Assembly: GCA_031394335.1 (NCBI GenBank)
Contig: JANMXS010000180.1
Span: 1-31,122 of the forward strand
Direction of reading: 5' to 3'
Length of the DNA: 31,122 bases
Source of the DNA: UKL13-2 sp031394335
Lineage (GTDB): Bacteria > Pseudomonadota > Gammaproteobacteria > Burkholderiales > Usitatibacteraceae
The notes beneath the pieces are model-generated. The model worked only from the letters and a program-made list of their open reading frames with translations, searched no databases and was not told where the DNA came from. A program made the translations under genes and the position numbers. Below, in pieces: positions 14,938-26,200 of this stretch; within the stretch, counting starts at the first letter, position 1, and each line of letters opens with the position of its first letter.

Positions 14938-16806
14938 ATGATCCCGCCAGACTTCATTCAGCAACTGCTTGCGCGCGTCGATATCGTCGATGTCGTCGAT
15001 AAGCACGTGAAGCTGAAAAAGGCGGGACAGAATTACTCGGCCTGCTGCCCTTTCCACAGCGAAAAAACGCCAAGTTTCTCGGTCAGCCCGCAAAAGCAGT
15101 TCTATCACTGCTTCGGTTGCGGTGCGCATGGCACGGCGGTGTCATTCCTGATGGAATATGCCGGCATGGGTTTTCGCGATGCCGTGCGCGAACTCGCTGA
15201 AGGGGTCGGCTTGCCGATGCCGCAGGAGGCAGATCGCGGCGAATCGGTCGAGCGCGCCAAGGAAGCCGCATCGCTTGGCGAAGTGATGACCGCCGCGATG
15301 AATTTTTACCGCAGTGAATTGAAACGCTCAGCGAAGGCGATCGATTATTTCAAAGGCCGAGGTGTGAGCGGCGAGATTGCCGCGAAGTTTGGCCTGGGCT
15401 ATGCGCCCGACGACTGGCAGGGCCTCAAGGGCGCTGTCGACGACTACACCGCCGCGGCCTTGTCGGAATGCGGTCTCGTGATCGATAACGATGAGGGCCG
15501 CCGCTACGATCGTTTCCGCGACCGGGTGATGTTCCCGATTCTCGACCAGCGCGGCAATGTGATCGGTTTTGGCGGGCGCGTGATTGGTGAAGGCGAGCCC
15601 AAGTATCTGAATTCGCCGGAGACGCCCCTGTTCGAAAAAGGGCGCGAGCTCTACGGGCTGTTTCATGCACGCCGCTCGATTCGCGACACGCAGACGGCGA
15701 TCGTGGTTGAGGGCTATATGGACGTGGTGGCACTCGCCCAGAATGGCGTTGAAAACGCGGTCGCGACGCTCGGCACGGCAACCACGCCGACCCATGTGCA
15801 AAAGCTGCTGCGCATGGCCGACAATCTGGTGTTTTGCTTCGATGGCGACAAGGCCGGACGCAAGGCGGCGTGGCGCGCCCTGGAGCAATCGTTGCCGGTG
15901 GTCGTGGATGGCAAAGACATTCGTTTCCTGTTCCTGCCGGCTGAAGACGATCCCGATACCTTTGTGCGCCGCCTCGGCAAAGAAGCATTCATGGCGGAAC
16001 TCAAAAAAGCCAAACCGCTCTCCGCCGTCCTGTTCGACGAGTTGTCGGCGCAGGTGGATATCACCAATGAGGAGGGGCGCGCGCGACTGCTGGCCAATGC
16101 GAAACCGCTCATTGCCCAAGTGTCGGCGCAGACTGCCCCAGCCCTGGCGTTGATGCTGCGGCGGCGTCTCGCCGATACCATTGGCCTGGGTGCGATTGAA
16201 GTCGAACGGTTAATTCCAATGACGGTGGGCGGCAACAGCGGAGAGCGTGCTGGCGGCGCCGGCGTGCCATCAGGTTTTAACGGTGGCCATGGGCGCAGCA
16301 TGCCGCGCGCGCCACTGGAAAGTTATCGGGACGGCTCGCCCAAGCCGCGGCAGTACGCCCCCGGCGACAAGCGTGCCCTGTGGGACAAGAGAAACAGCCG
16401 GGAACCGTCGTTCCCCACCGGCCGGAAAAAAGTTGCAGCCGCCAGTCTGCCGGCGCAACTCATCGCCAGGATGCTGCTCAAACCACAGTTGGCCGGTCGT
16501 TTTGATGTCGCGGTCGACGAGCACGACGCCAGCGAGATTGGTACCGCCTCACGGGTAGCCACCTTCATTCGTGACCATGACTTTGAGGTCAATCAGGGGA
16601 GCATTCTTGAGCATTTTCGCGGCTCGAACGACGAAAGCGCGCTGGACCGGGCGGCCTCGCACCCCCTCTTGATAGATATGGATATGACCAAACTTGATCT
16701 GGATGCGGAATTCGACGCCGCGCTGACAAAACTACGCGATGACGCCGTCGCCGCACAAAAACGCGCCGAAATAGACCGGCGCGCGCGTGAAATGGGCTTG
16801 GGTTGA
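14938..16806 (+). CDS. dnaG: DNA primase
   Basis: This 622-residue enzyme synthesises RNA primers at the replication fork. The N-terminal CHC2 zinc finger is 'CCPFHSEKTPSF' with 'FYHCFGCG' (about residues 38-65). The TOPRIM catalytic core includes 'VVEGYMDVVAL' and 'FCFDGDKAGRKAA', and 'DDPDTFVRRLG' carries further metal-binding acids. The segment around residues 425-500 is Gly/Arg/Pro-rich and low in conservation (a linker), followed by the C-terminal helicase-binding domain. The start at 14938 gives 'MIPPDFIQQLLARVDIVDVV', the family N-terminus. Confidence 0.97.
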   Translation: MIPPDFIQQLLARVDIVDVVDKHVKLKKAGQNYSACCPFHSEKTPSFSVSPQKQFYHCFGCGAHGTAVSFLMEYAGMGFRDAVRELAEGVGLPMPQEADRGESVERAKEAASLGEVMTAAMNFYRSELKRSAKAIDYFKGRGVSGEIAAKFGLGYAPDDWQGLKGAVDDYTAAALSECGLVIDNDEGRRYDRFRDRVMFPILDQRGNVIGFGGRVIGEGEPKYLNSPETPLFEKGRELYGLFHARRSIRDTQTAIVVEGYMDVVALAQNGVENAVATLGTATTPTHVQKLLRMADNLVFCFDGDKAGRKAAWRALEQSLPVVVDGKDIRFLFLPAEDDPDTFVRRLGKEAFMAELKKAKPLSAVLFDELSAQVDITNEEGRARLLANAKPLIAQVSAQTAPALALMLRRRLADTIGLGAIEVERLIPMTVGGNSGERAGGAGVPSGFNGGHGRSMPRAPLESYRDGSPKPRQYAPGDKRALWDKRNSREPSFPTGRKKVAAASLPAQLIARMLLKPQLAGRFDVAVDEHDASEIGTASRVATFIRDHDFEVNQGSILEHFRGSNDESALDRAASHPLLIDMDMTKLDLDAEFDAALTKLRDDAVAAQKRAEIDRRAREMGLG

Positions 16807-16858
16807 TGTGGATCTGCGCGGCATTTTCGCGGCAGCTTGCCTGATAAGCCCTTGGAAA

Positions 16859-16888
16859 TTGGCGAAAAAACGGCTTGTTTGCTATAAT
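16859..16888 (+). promoter_or_regulatory. Promoter upstream of rpoD
   Basis: TTGGCG (16859-16864), an 18-bp spacer and TATAAT (16883-16888) precede rpoD. Transcription would start near 16895, leaving a leader of about 98 nt. It lies in the 186-bp dnaG-rpoD gap. Confidence 0.65.
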
Positions 16889-16992
16889 CAAGGGTTCCCC
16901 GCTTCACTCTTTGCTGTTTTACAAAAGTCGCTTTTCACCTTTTAAAAGCCGCACGACGAAAGCCGCACCGCGCGGCACTGGACTAAATCACT

Positions 16993-18918
<1,926 letters not shown>

Positions 18919-18944
18919 TTTTCAGGTATTCCAGGCATCGAAAA

Positions 18945-18980
18945 AAAGGCCGACTGAGTTAATCTCAGCCGGCCTTTTCT
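18945..18980 (+). terminator. Rho-independent terminator after rpoD
   Basis: AAAGGCCGACTGAG (18945-18958) pairs with 18964-18977 with one A-C mismatch around a TTAAT loop, followed by a T-rich run. The A-tract on the other side allows some bidirectional function. Confidence 0.9.
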
Positions 18981-19058
18981 TTGGTGCGCTTCCGTACAGC
19001 AGTCGATCACGATCGGGTGTACTCTTCATTTCCACCTGTTAACGAGAAAGAACGCGAT

Positions 19059-19502
19059 ATGTTCAAGCACATTCTGGCCCCCACAGACGGCAGTAAACTT
19101 TCCCTGAAGGCGGTGGATCAGGCAATTACGCTCGCGCTCGAGACGGGAGCAAAGTTAAGCCTGGTAACGGTCATGTCGCCTTACCCCATGGTTTATGCGG
19201 GGGACGGCTATGCGATGCAGCCGATGTCGCCCAAGGATTGGGAGGCCACCATGAAAAAACAGGCGGCGATTCACCTGGCCGCGGCAGAAAAGCGCGCGAC
19301 CGCCAGAAATCTGCAAGTCAATTTGATTACCGTGTTGAACGAAGAGCCTTACAACGGCATCATTGCCACCGCGAAAAAGAAGAAATGCGACCTGATCATG
19401 ATGGCGTCGCATGGCCGGCGTGGATTGGCGGCGCTGATTCTCGGCAGCGAGACCAACAAGGTACTGACCCACTCGAACATTCCGGTGCTGGTGTGGAGAT
19501 AG
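19059..19502 (+). CDS. Universal stress protein (UspA family)
   Basis: This 147-residue protein begins 'MFKHILAPTDGSKLSLKAVDQAI', the Usp fold start with the conserved Asp of the nucleotide site. It ends with 'MASHGRRGLAALILGSETNKVLTHSNIPVLV', which carries the ATP-binding pattern G-x2-G-x-(9)-G-S. An ATP-binding single-domain Usp is expected. The physiological role is stress survival in a broad sense; no specific partner is visible. ATG 19059 follows GAGAAAG. It is monocistronic, between the rpoD terminator and a tRNA gene. Confidence 0.9.
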   Translation: MFKHILAPTDGSKLSLKAVDQAITLALETGAKLSLVTVMSPYPMVYAGDGYAMQPMSPKDWEATMKKQAAIHLAAAEKRATARNLQVNLITVLNEEPYNGIIATAKKKKCDLIMMASHGRRGLAALILGSETNKVLTHSNIPVLVWR

Positions 19503-19570
19503 TTTGAGGGGTCCTGTACCGATTTACGTATCCGGACCAAAGTGGCTGGAGTAATCAGGGCGCGGTTCGC

Positions 19571-19576
19571 TATAAT
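19571..19576 (+). promoter_or_regulatory. -10 box of the tRNA gene
   Basis: A perfect TATAAT lies 13 bp before the mature tRNA. The -35 region is weak (TGGAGT at 19547-19552, 18-bp spacing). Confidence 0.6.
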
Positions 19577-19589
19577 GCTTGCCTTGTGC

Positions 19590-19666
19590 GGGCCGTTAGC
19601 TCAGTTGGTTAGAGCAGAGGACTCATAATCCTTTGGTCGTTGGTTCAAGTCCAACACGGCCCACCA
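19590..19666 (+). tRNA. tRNA with CAU anticodon, probably tRNA-Ile2
   Basis: A complete cloverleaf of 77 nt with encoded CCA is visible. The acceptor GGGCCGT pairs fully with ACGGCCC. The anticodon stem GAGGA/TCCTT holds the loop CTCATAA with anticodon CAT at 19624-19626. The T stem GTTGG/CCAAC encloses TTCAAGT. CAU could be Met or lysidine-modified Ile2 (reading AUA). The Ile2 reading is favoured by C4-G69 and C5-G68 in the acceptor stem and by similarity of the anticodon-to-T arm to E. coli ileX; E. coli elongator tRNA-Met has U4 and A5. No initiator features are seen (no 1-72 mismatch). Confidence 0.93.
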
Positions 19667-19713
19667 CTTTGCCTCGATGGGGAAAGCCGCGAAGGGCGCA
19701 AACAGGATTATTC

Positions 19714-19739
19714 GTCCTCCGCCCTGCGGGCTAGAGGAC
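19714..19739. repeat. Hairpin between the two tRNA 3' copies
   Basis: GTCCTC (19714-19719) pairs with GAGGAC (19734-19739), with an inner GCCC-TGC-GGGC stem. A separate perfect 16-bp palindrome, GCATCGCATGCGATGC, lies at 19777-19792. Both fall in the 141-bp segment between the tRNA and its partial duplicate, which holds no credible gene. Confidence 0.5.
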
Positions 19740-19807
19740 TCCGCTGCGGCCCTGCATGGCCTTGCGCTTCAACGGCGCATCGCATGCGATGCGAATTCCC
19801 GTCTTAG

Positions 19808-19852
19808 TCCTTTGGTCGTTGGTTCAAGTCCAACACGGCCCACCATTTTGCC
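19808..19852 (+). repeat. Partial duplicate of the tRNA 3' half (att-like)
   Basis: Bases 19808-19845 repeat 19629-19666 exactly over 38 bp: the 3' anticodon-stem strand, variable loop, T arm, acceptor strand and CCA. The next seven bases match with one difference. The copies are 179 bp apart in direct orientation. The 5' half of the tRNA is missing, so it is not a gene. tRNA 3' ends are common integrase attachment sites, and this is what an att duplication looks like; no integrase gene is in the window. Confidence 0.85.
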
Positions 19853-19952
19853 CACCCCCGACGCCAGCGTCGCGCCTGTGGCTGATCCGGCGCATATCGT
19901 TGAAAAAGCAAAGTGCCCGCCAGGCGTGCCGTTCGAGACTTTTTTGGCTTGT

Positions 19953-19978
19953 AAGCCGCGCCAATGCTGGATCTACGT
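19953..19978 (+). repeat. Dispersed 26-bp repeat, copy 2 (pair at 3597)
   Basis: It matches 3597-3622 at 24 of 26 positions. It lies in the non-coding stretch 19853-20100, where no other convincing gene is seen; the open frame there has no start context or recognisable domain. Confidence 0.6.
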
Positions 19979-20100
19979 TAAATTTATTGATCATTCGCTG
20001 AATCCTTCATCCCTGTCTGCACACGCTCGCCGCCGGCAAATTTCGCAACGCCGTCAATAGCGTGTCTTGACCCCGGCTAGGAGTGAATCGCGCGCTGCTG

Positions 20101-20136
20101 TATTATGTAAACGTTTGAAAAATATCGATAACGTTT
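20101..20136 (+). promoter_or_regulatory. Candidate -10 box and paired operator upstream of the PKS
   Basis: TATTAT (20101-20106) is a possible -10, although no good -35 precedes it. Just downstream, the palindromes AAACGTTT (20109-20116) and AACGTT (20130-20135) have centres exactly 20 bp apart, about two helical turns, with TATCGATA (20123-20130) between them. AAACGTTT cores are typical of LacI/PurR-family operators. If the -10 is real, the first palindrome covers the start site, an arrangement suited to repression. Confidence 0.4.
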
Positions 20137-20262
20137 AAGACAAAAGGGTGCTGTGCAGCCATCGATCCTGGGCAAATTCAGCCAGGACTCGCTTGTCGCA
20201 TGGTCAGTTCGGTAAGTTCGGGGATGCAAATTCATGTTATTGCTCAAGAACATCTCATTACG

Positions 20263-23200
20263 ATGAAAAGAAAAATTGCCGTCGTCGGCATGTCCTTCCG
20301 TTTTCCCGGAACGAGCTCGGAGCAATACTGGCCGGATCTGTTGAACGGCAAGGATCTGGTCTCGTCGGTTGATCCGACACGCTGGGCGCAGGAAACATTC
20401 CGCCACCCCAACAAGAACCACGCAGGTACCAGCTACACCTATGCGGCGGGTTCGATCGGCGACATCTCGACCTTCGATGCCGCATTCTTCGGCATCTCGC
20501 CGCGCGAAGCGGCGCAGATGGATCCGCAGCAGCGTCTGCTGCTGGAGATGAGCTGGGAGGCATTCGAGAATGCCGGCATCCGGCCCGCAGCCGTAAAGGG
20601 CAGCAAGTGCGGCGTATATATCGGTATTTCGAGTGCCGATTACGCCTATCGGTTTGCCGATGACCTGGGCGCCATTGATTCCACCGTGGCAACCGGCAAT
20701 ACCGCCAGCATTGCCGCCAACCGAATCTCCTATGTGTTCGATCTGCGCGGACCGAGCATGGCGCTGGATACGGCCTGCTCCTCGTCCCTGGTTGCATTCC
20801 ACCAGGCATGTCAGTCGGTGGCCTCCGGCGAGAGTTCGCTGGCGATCGCCGGTGGCGTCAGCCTGCATTTGCACCCTTATGGCTTCATCGCCTTCTCCAA
20901 GGCGTCGATGCTGTCGCGGCGCGGCCGTTGCAACGTGTTTGATGCCGCAGGCGATGGCTATGTCCGCTCCGAAGGCGGCGGCATTTTCATTCTGAAGGAC
21001 TACGATCAGGCGGTTGCCGACGGCAATCCGATCCTGGCTATTGTGGCCGCATCGGCAATCAACAGCGATGGCAAGAAGTCCGGTCTCACCGTCCCCAGCA
21101 GCCAGGCGCAGGCAACGCTGCTGAAAGACGCTTATGCGGATGCGGGCATCGACCCTGCCGATATCGACTACATCGAAGCACACGGCACCGGCACCGCAGT
21201 GGGCGACCCGATCGAGACGCGTGCCCTCGGCGATGCATTGGCAAAATTCCGCAGCAAGGACCGTCCGCTACTGATCGGCTCGGTGAAAAGCAATCTGGGC
21301 CATCTGGAAGCGGCCTCCGGTGTCGCCGGACTGGTCAAGGCGGTCTTCTGCGTGCAGCACCGTATGGTGCCTGCAACCATTAATGTCGACACGCCCAATC
21401 CCAACATCGCTTTTGATGACTGGAATTTGCGCATCGCGCACAAGACCACCGCGCTGAAACAGACCGGCAAGCTCGTTATCGGCGTGAACTCGTTCGGTTT
21501 CGGCGGCGCCAACGCGCACGTCATCCTTGAAAGTCCGGCCGCGAAGGTAACGCCGCTGCAGCCGCGACCGCCCAAGCCGCAGCTTGGTACGGACCTGCCG
21601 CTGGTGGTATCCGGCAAGAGTGAGGCTGCGCTCAAAGCCGCCGCGCGTGATTACGCGACCTTCCTGCGCCAGCATCAAAGCGTTCCGCTTTACGATATTG
21701 CCTATGGGGCTACCTTCAACCGCGAATGGCACGAGAGCCGCGCGGTGGTGTTTGGCTCCACGCACAAATCGCTGGCATCGGCACTGGAAAATTTCGCCAG
21801 CGGCACGGCGTCCGGTTTGCCGGTCGAGTCCGCAACCGCACTGGCGTCTCCGGTCAAAATCGCGTTCATTTATTCCGGCAATGGCTCGCAGTGGGAAGGC
21901 ATGGGCAAGCGCCTGCTGCTTGAAGATGACACGTTCAGGGCTGCGGTTCAGCGCGTCGACCAGATTTTCAAGCGTTATGCGAATTTTTCGCTTGAAGATG
22001 AACTCGCGGGCAACAATGGCGAAGGCCGGCTTGCCTTGACCGAGATTGCGCAACCGACCTTGTTCGCCGTCCAGGTAGGTATTACCGAAATGCTCCGCAG
22101 CCGCGGACTCGCGCCCAATGCGGTCGCCGGCCACAGTGTCGGCGAGATTGCCGCCGCATGGGCGTCCGGTGCGCTGACGTTAGAGCAGGCGGTGCAGGTC
22201 ATTTATCACCGCAGCCAGTTGCAGGCGACCACTAAAGGCCGCGGGCAGATGACCGCTGTCGGCCTCGGTGAAGCGGCGATGCGGCAAGTGCTGCAGGAGA
22301 CCCGCCTCGAGCACGCCGTCGCGATCGCCGGTGTCAATAGTTCGAAGGGCGTGACCATTGCCGGCGACGATGCCTCGCTGGCCACGCTCGAGGCAGTACT
22401 CGCCGAGCGCAAGATATTTTATAAACGACTCGATCTCGACTACGCGTTTCACAGCGCCGCGATGAATCCGATCGAGTCGAGTATTTACAAGGCGCTGGGC
22501 GCGCTCGCGCCAGGCGAAGAGCAACTGCCATTCATTTCCACCGTCACCGGCGAGCGGCTGTCCGGGGCGCTGTTGGATGCCTACTACTGGTGGCAAAACA
22601 TCCGTAACCCGGTGCTGTTTGAGCAGGCGGTCAAAACCGCTCGCGGCATGGGTATCGATCTGTTCATTGAAATCGGTCCGCATGCCGTACTGCGCGGCTA
22701 CCTCAACGACAGCCTCAAGGACAGTCACAAAGACGGCGGCGCTCCGGGACGTGTCGTCACCACCCTGTCGCGCGGCGATGATGCGCCTGAACGTGTCTGG
22801 AGTGCCGCGGCGAAGGTGATGATTGCCGGTGCGCCCGTCGATTGGAGCCGGTTCTTCCCGCATCCGGCTCAATTCACGCCGCTGCCAAATTACCCCTGGC
22901 AGCGCGAGCGCTACTGGCAGACCGTCACTTCAGAGTCGGAAAACCTGCTGCAACGCTACAAGGTCCATCCGCTGCTGGGCTATCGCCTGAGTCAGCAGGA
23001 TTTCACCTGGGAAAACCAGCTGGACCCATTGCTGAACCCGACGCTCGCCGACCATGTGGTGGGCGACGCGACCGTGTTCCCCGGCACCGGCTTTGCCGAA
23101 CTGGCCTTGGCGGCGGCGGCGCAATGGAGCTTGGGTAATGCGCCCGACGAGAAGCTTGAAATCGAAGAGCTGGAAATTCGTGCGCCGTTGCTGCTGTCGA

Positions 23201-26200
23201 CCGAGCATTCCAAATCGCTGCGCGTCAGTATCGATCCCGCCGACGGCAGTTTCGCGGTAAAGGCGCGCGACCAGCACAGCGGCGAGGCGTGGACCCTGCA
23301 CGCCACCGGGCGCATCCCGGCCGAACCGCAGGGCGTGCTGTTCGTTGACGAGAAACCTGGCGTGCCGTTGCGGCAACCCGATTTCGATGCGGAGCTGCAT
23401 ACCCGTCTCACTGAAATGGTCGGGTTGAACTATGGGCCGGCGTTCAAGGCGATCGATGCCGGCTGGGTCGAGGGCGACTCCGTATGGGCGCGTTTGGTGG
23501 CGCCAGATGCCATCAAGCCCGAGCTCGGCAGCACGCTGCTTCATCCTGCGCTGCTCGATTGCACCTTCCAGCTCATTATCCATTTGCTGCGCGACCAGAT
23601 CGCCACCCAGGCGGGGGTCGCCTATGTGCCAACCCGGATCGGGCGCCTGATTTTCAAGACCGGGAAAAGCATGCCGGTGCTGGCCCGTGCCGACCTGGTG
23701 CGCCGTTCGCCGCAATCGCTGACTGCAAATTTTGCACTGTTCGACGAACAGGGTGAGGTCGTCGCGTGGCTGCGCGGCGTACGTTTTCGCGCCGTGCGTT
23801 TGCGCAAGGATAGCTCCGATCATCTGCGTTTTCTCGATTACGTCGGCATCCCCCAACCGCATGCGCGTGCCGCGGGCATTGTGCTGCCCACCCTGGCCGA
23901 AGAAGTGCGCAAGGCGCTGGCGGCAGCAACGTTGGCGCTGGCCAAGGGCAGCGCTTTTCAGCCTTATACGCAACAAATTGAGCCCTTGCTCGATGCGCTT
24001 TGCGCCGCCTTTGCTGCCGATGCACTGAAGCGCATTGCCGGCGGCAGCGAATTGTCCGATGAGCGCGTCGCGCAGCTGGCGGAGCGGAATCCGTCATCGG
24101 CGGCACTGGTGGCGCGCCTGATCGATATGCTGGAAGAAGATGGCGTACTGGAACGCGGCGCCGAGGATGGCGACGACAACGGCTGGCATTTCCTGAATGC
24201 CGATGAAGGCCCCGGTGCGCACGATATCTGGAATGCCCTGGTGGCCGATCATCCCGATCATTTCGCGATTTTCAATGCGGTTGGCCGCATTGGCCTCAAC
24301 CTTGAACGATTGCTTGACGGACGCGCCACCATCGAACAGCTGCTGCCGCGCGAGTGCACGGTCGCCGCCATGTCGGCTGAAGTGGTCGGTCATGCCGCGA
24401 CGCGTTCGTTCGGCCTGGCCCTGCAGCAATGCGTGACCACGGCGCTTGAGCGACTGAGCGAAGGTCAGCGCTTTCGCATTGTTGAAATCAGCGACGGGAC
24501 GCCAACCTTTGCCGCTGACCTGCTGCGTTCGCTGCCACGCGACCGCTGCGATTACGTGGTTGCCACCACCAATCGCGCCACGGCGGAAGATTGTCTGCAC
24601 CGTGTCGACCGGCTGCCCGGCGTGGTGGCGCAGGTGTTTGGTGATGAAGCCGATGCCGCCGCCACACAGAATATGCAAGCCACTCAGGAAGCGCAGACAG
24701 CGGGTTTCCAGCTGGCCCTTCTGGTCAACGATTTTGCCAGCGATGAAGATGCCCAGCGCGCGCTGCGACAGGCGCAGCAAATGCTCGCCGCCGATGGCAC
24801 GCTGGTGCTGCTGGGTACGCCGTCTTCACGTTGGCTCGATCTGGTATTCGGCGCTACCCAGCACTGGTGGCCGCCGCGCTCCGAAGCGGTGCCCGCGATG
24901 ACGGCGCGTTCCGCAAGCCACTGGGAGCAACGCCTGCAGGCGCTAGGCTTCGAGTCCTGCGCCACCCTGCCGCTGGTGCCTCACGCTCCGGCAACGCCGT
25001 ATGTGATGGTCGCGCGCGCCGGGGCGCAGCTCAATGTTGCCAATATTGCCGAAGTTGCAAAAGCAGACGCGCCGTCAACGGCAAAACCCGCCTGGATCGT
25101 GCTGGTGGATGACAGCGTGTTTGCCACCGCGACCGCGCGCGATTTTGCCAGCCGCATCGTCGCCGGTGGCGGCTATGTCGCGGTGGTCGGCGCGATGCGC
25201 CACGCGGCGGTGGATTGCTCGCATGCCGACATCAATCCGGGCGATGCACACGCGATGTCGGCTTTGCTCAGCCACGTCAAAGCCACGCACGGTGCGGTGA
25301 GTGGCGTTGTGCACCTTTACGGGCTCGGACGTAACGATACGCTGGCGGGCGCCACCCAGTTGCTCGCCCATCAGGTCGAGCGCTGTGCCATTGCCAGCGC
25401 GCTGGTGCAAGCTTGCGAGCAAGCCGAAGTGGATACCACCTGTTGGCTGGTCACGGCGGGTGCTACCGCGGGTCTTCTGCCGCAGCGCCAGACGCAATAT
25501 GCGGACATGGCCGACGCGCCACTGTGGGGCTTGGGACGCACCCTGATGAACGAGCCGTCCCGGCTGACGATTCGCCTGGTGGACCTTGAGCGCGGTTTTG
25601 GCCCCGAGCTTGTGCCCGCAGGTTTTGTCGCCAGGACACCGGTTGATGCGCTCGATAGCGTCGTTGCCGCCGCGCTTGCCGCCGAGATCATGTCGGCAGA
25701 TGCCGAGCAAGAAGTGATGCTGACGGCTCGTGGCGAACGCTTTGTGCCGCGCCTGCGAGTGATGCCTCGCCACTTGGTCGAGAATCAAAAACCGGCGCTG
25801 TCGACCACACTGCGCCTGGGCTTCCAGTTCGCCGGCCAACTGCGAAATTTGCGCTGGCAGGCGTTCCCGCGCACGCGACCGGCGGCGGATGAAATCGAGA
25901 TTGAAGTCGCCGCCACCGGGCTCAATTTCCGCGATGTCATGTATGCGCTGGGCCTGCTGTCCGAAGAAGCGGTGGAAAACGGTTTCGCCGGACCGACGCT
26001 GGGGCTCGAGTGTGCCGGTGTGGTTATCGGCGTAGGCGCCGGGGTGGAAGGTTTCGGGCTGGGTGATCGCGTGGTCGCATTCGGCCCCTCCAGCTTCAGC
26101 AATCATGTGCTCACCAAGGCCAGCGGCGTGTCGCGTATTCCGCCCGGAATTTCGTTCGAAGCGGCGGCCACCATTCCCAGTACTTTTTTCACCGCCTACT

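Noticed and set aside
19714..19739. Intrinsic terminator of the tRNA
   Set aside because: The hairpin is good but no T-run follows it.
19677..20060. 127-codon plus-strand open frame between the tRNA and the PKS
   Set aside because: It runs through the tRNA duplicate and two palindromes, has no ribosome site and no recognisable domain; treated as chance.
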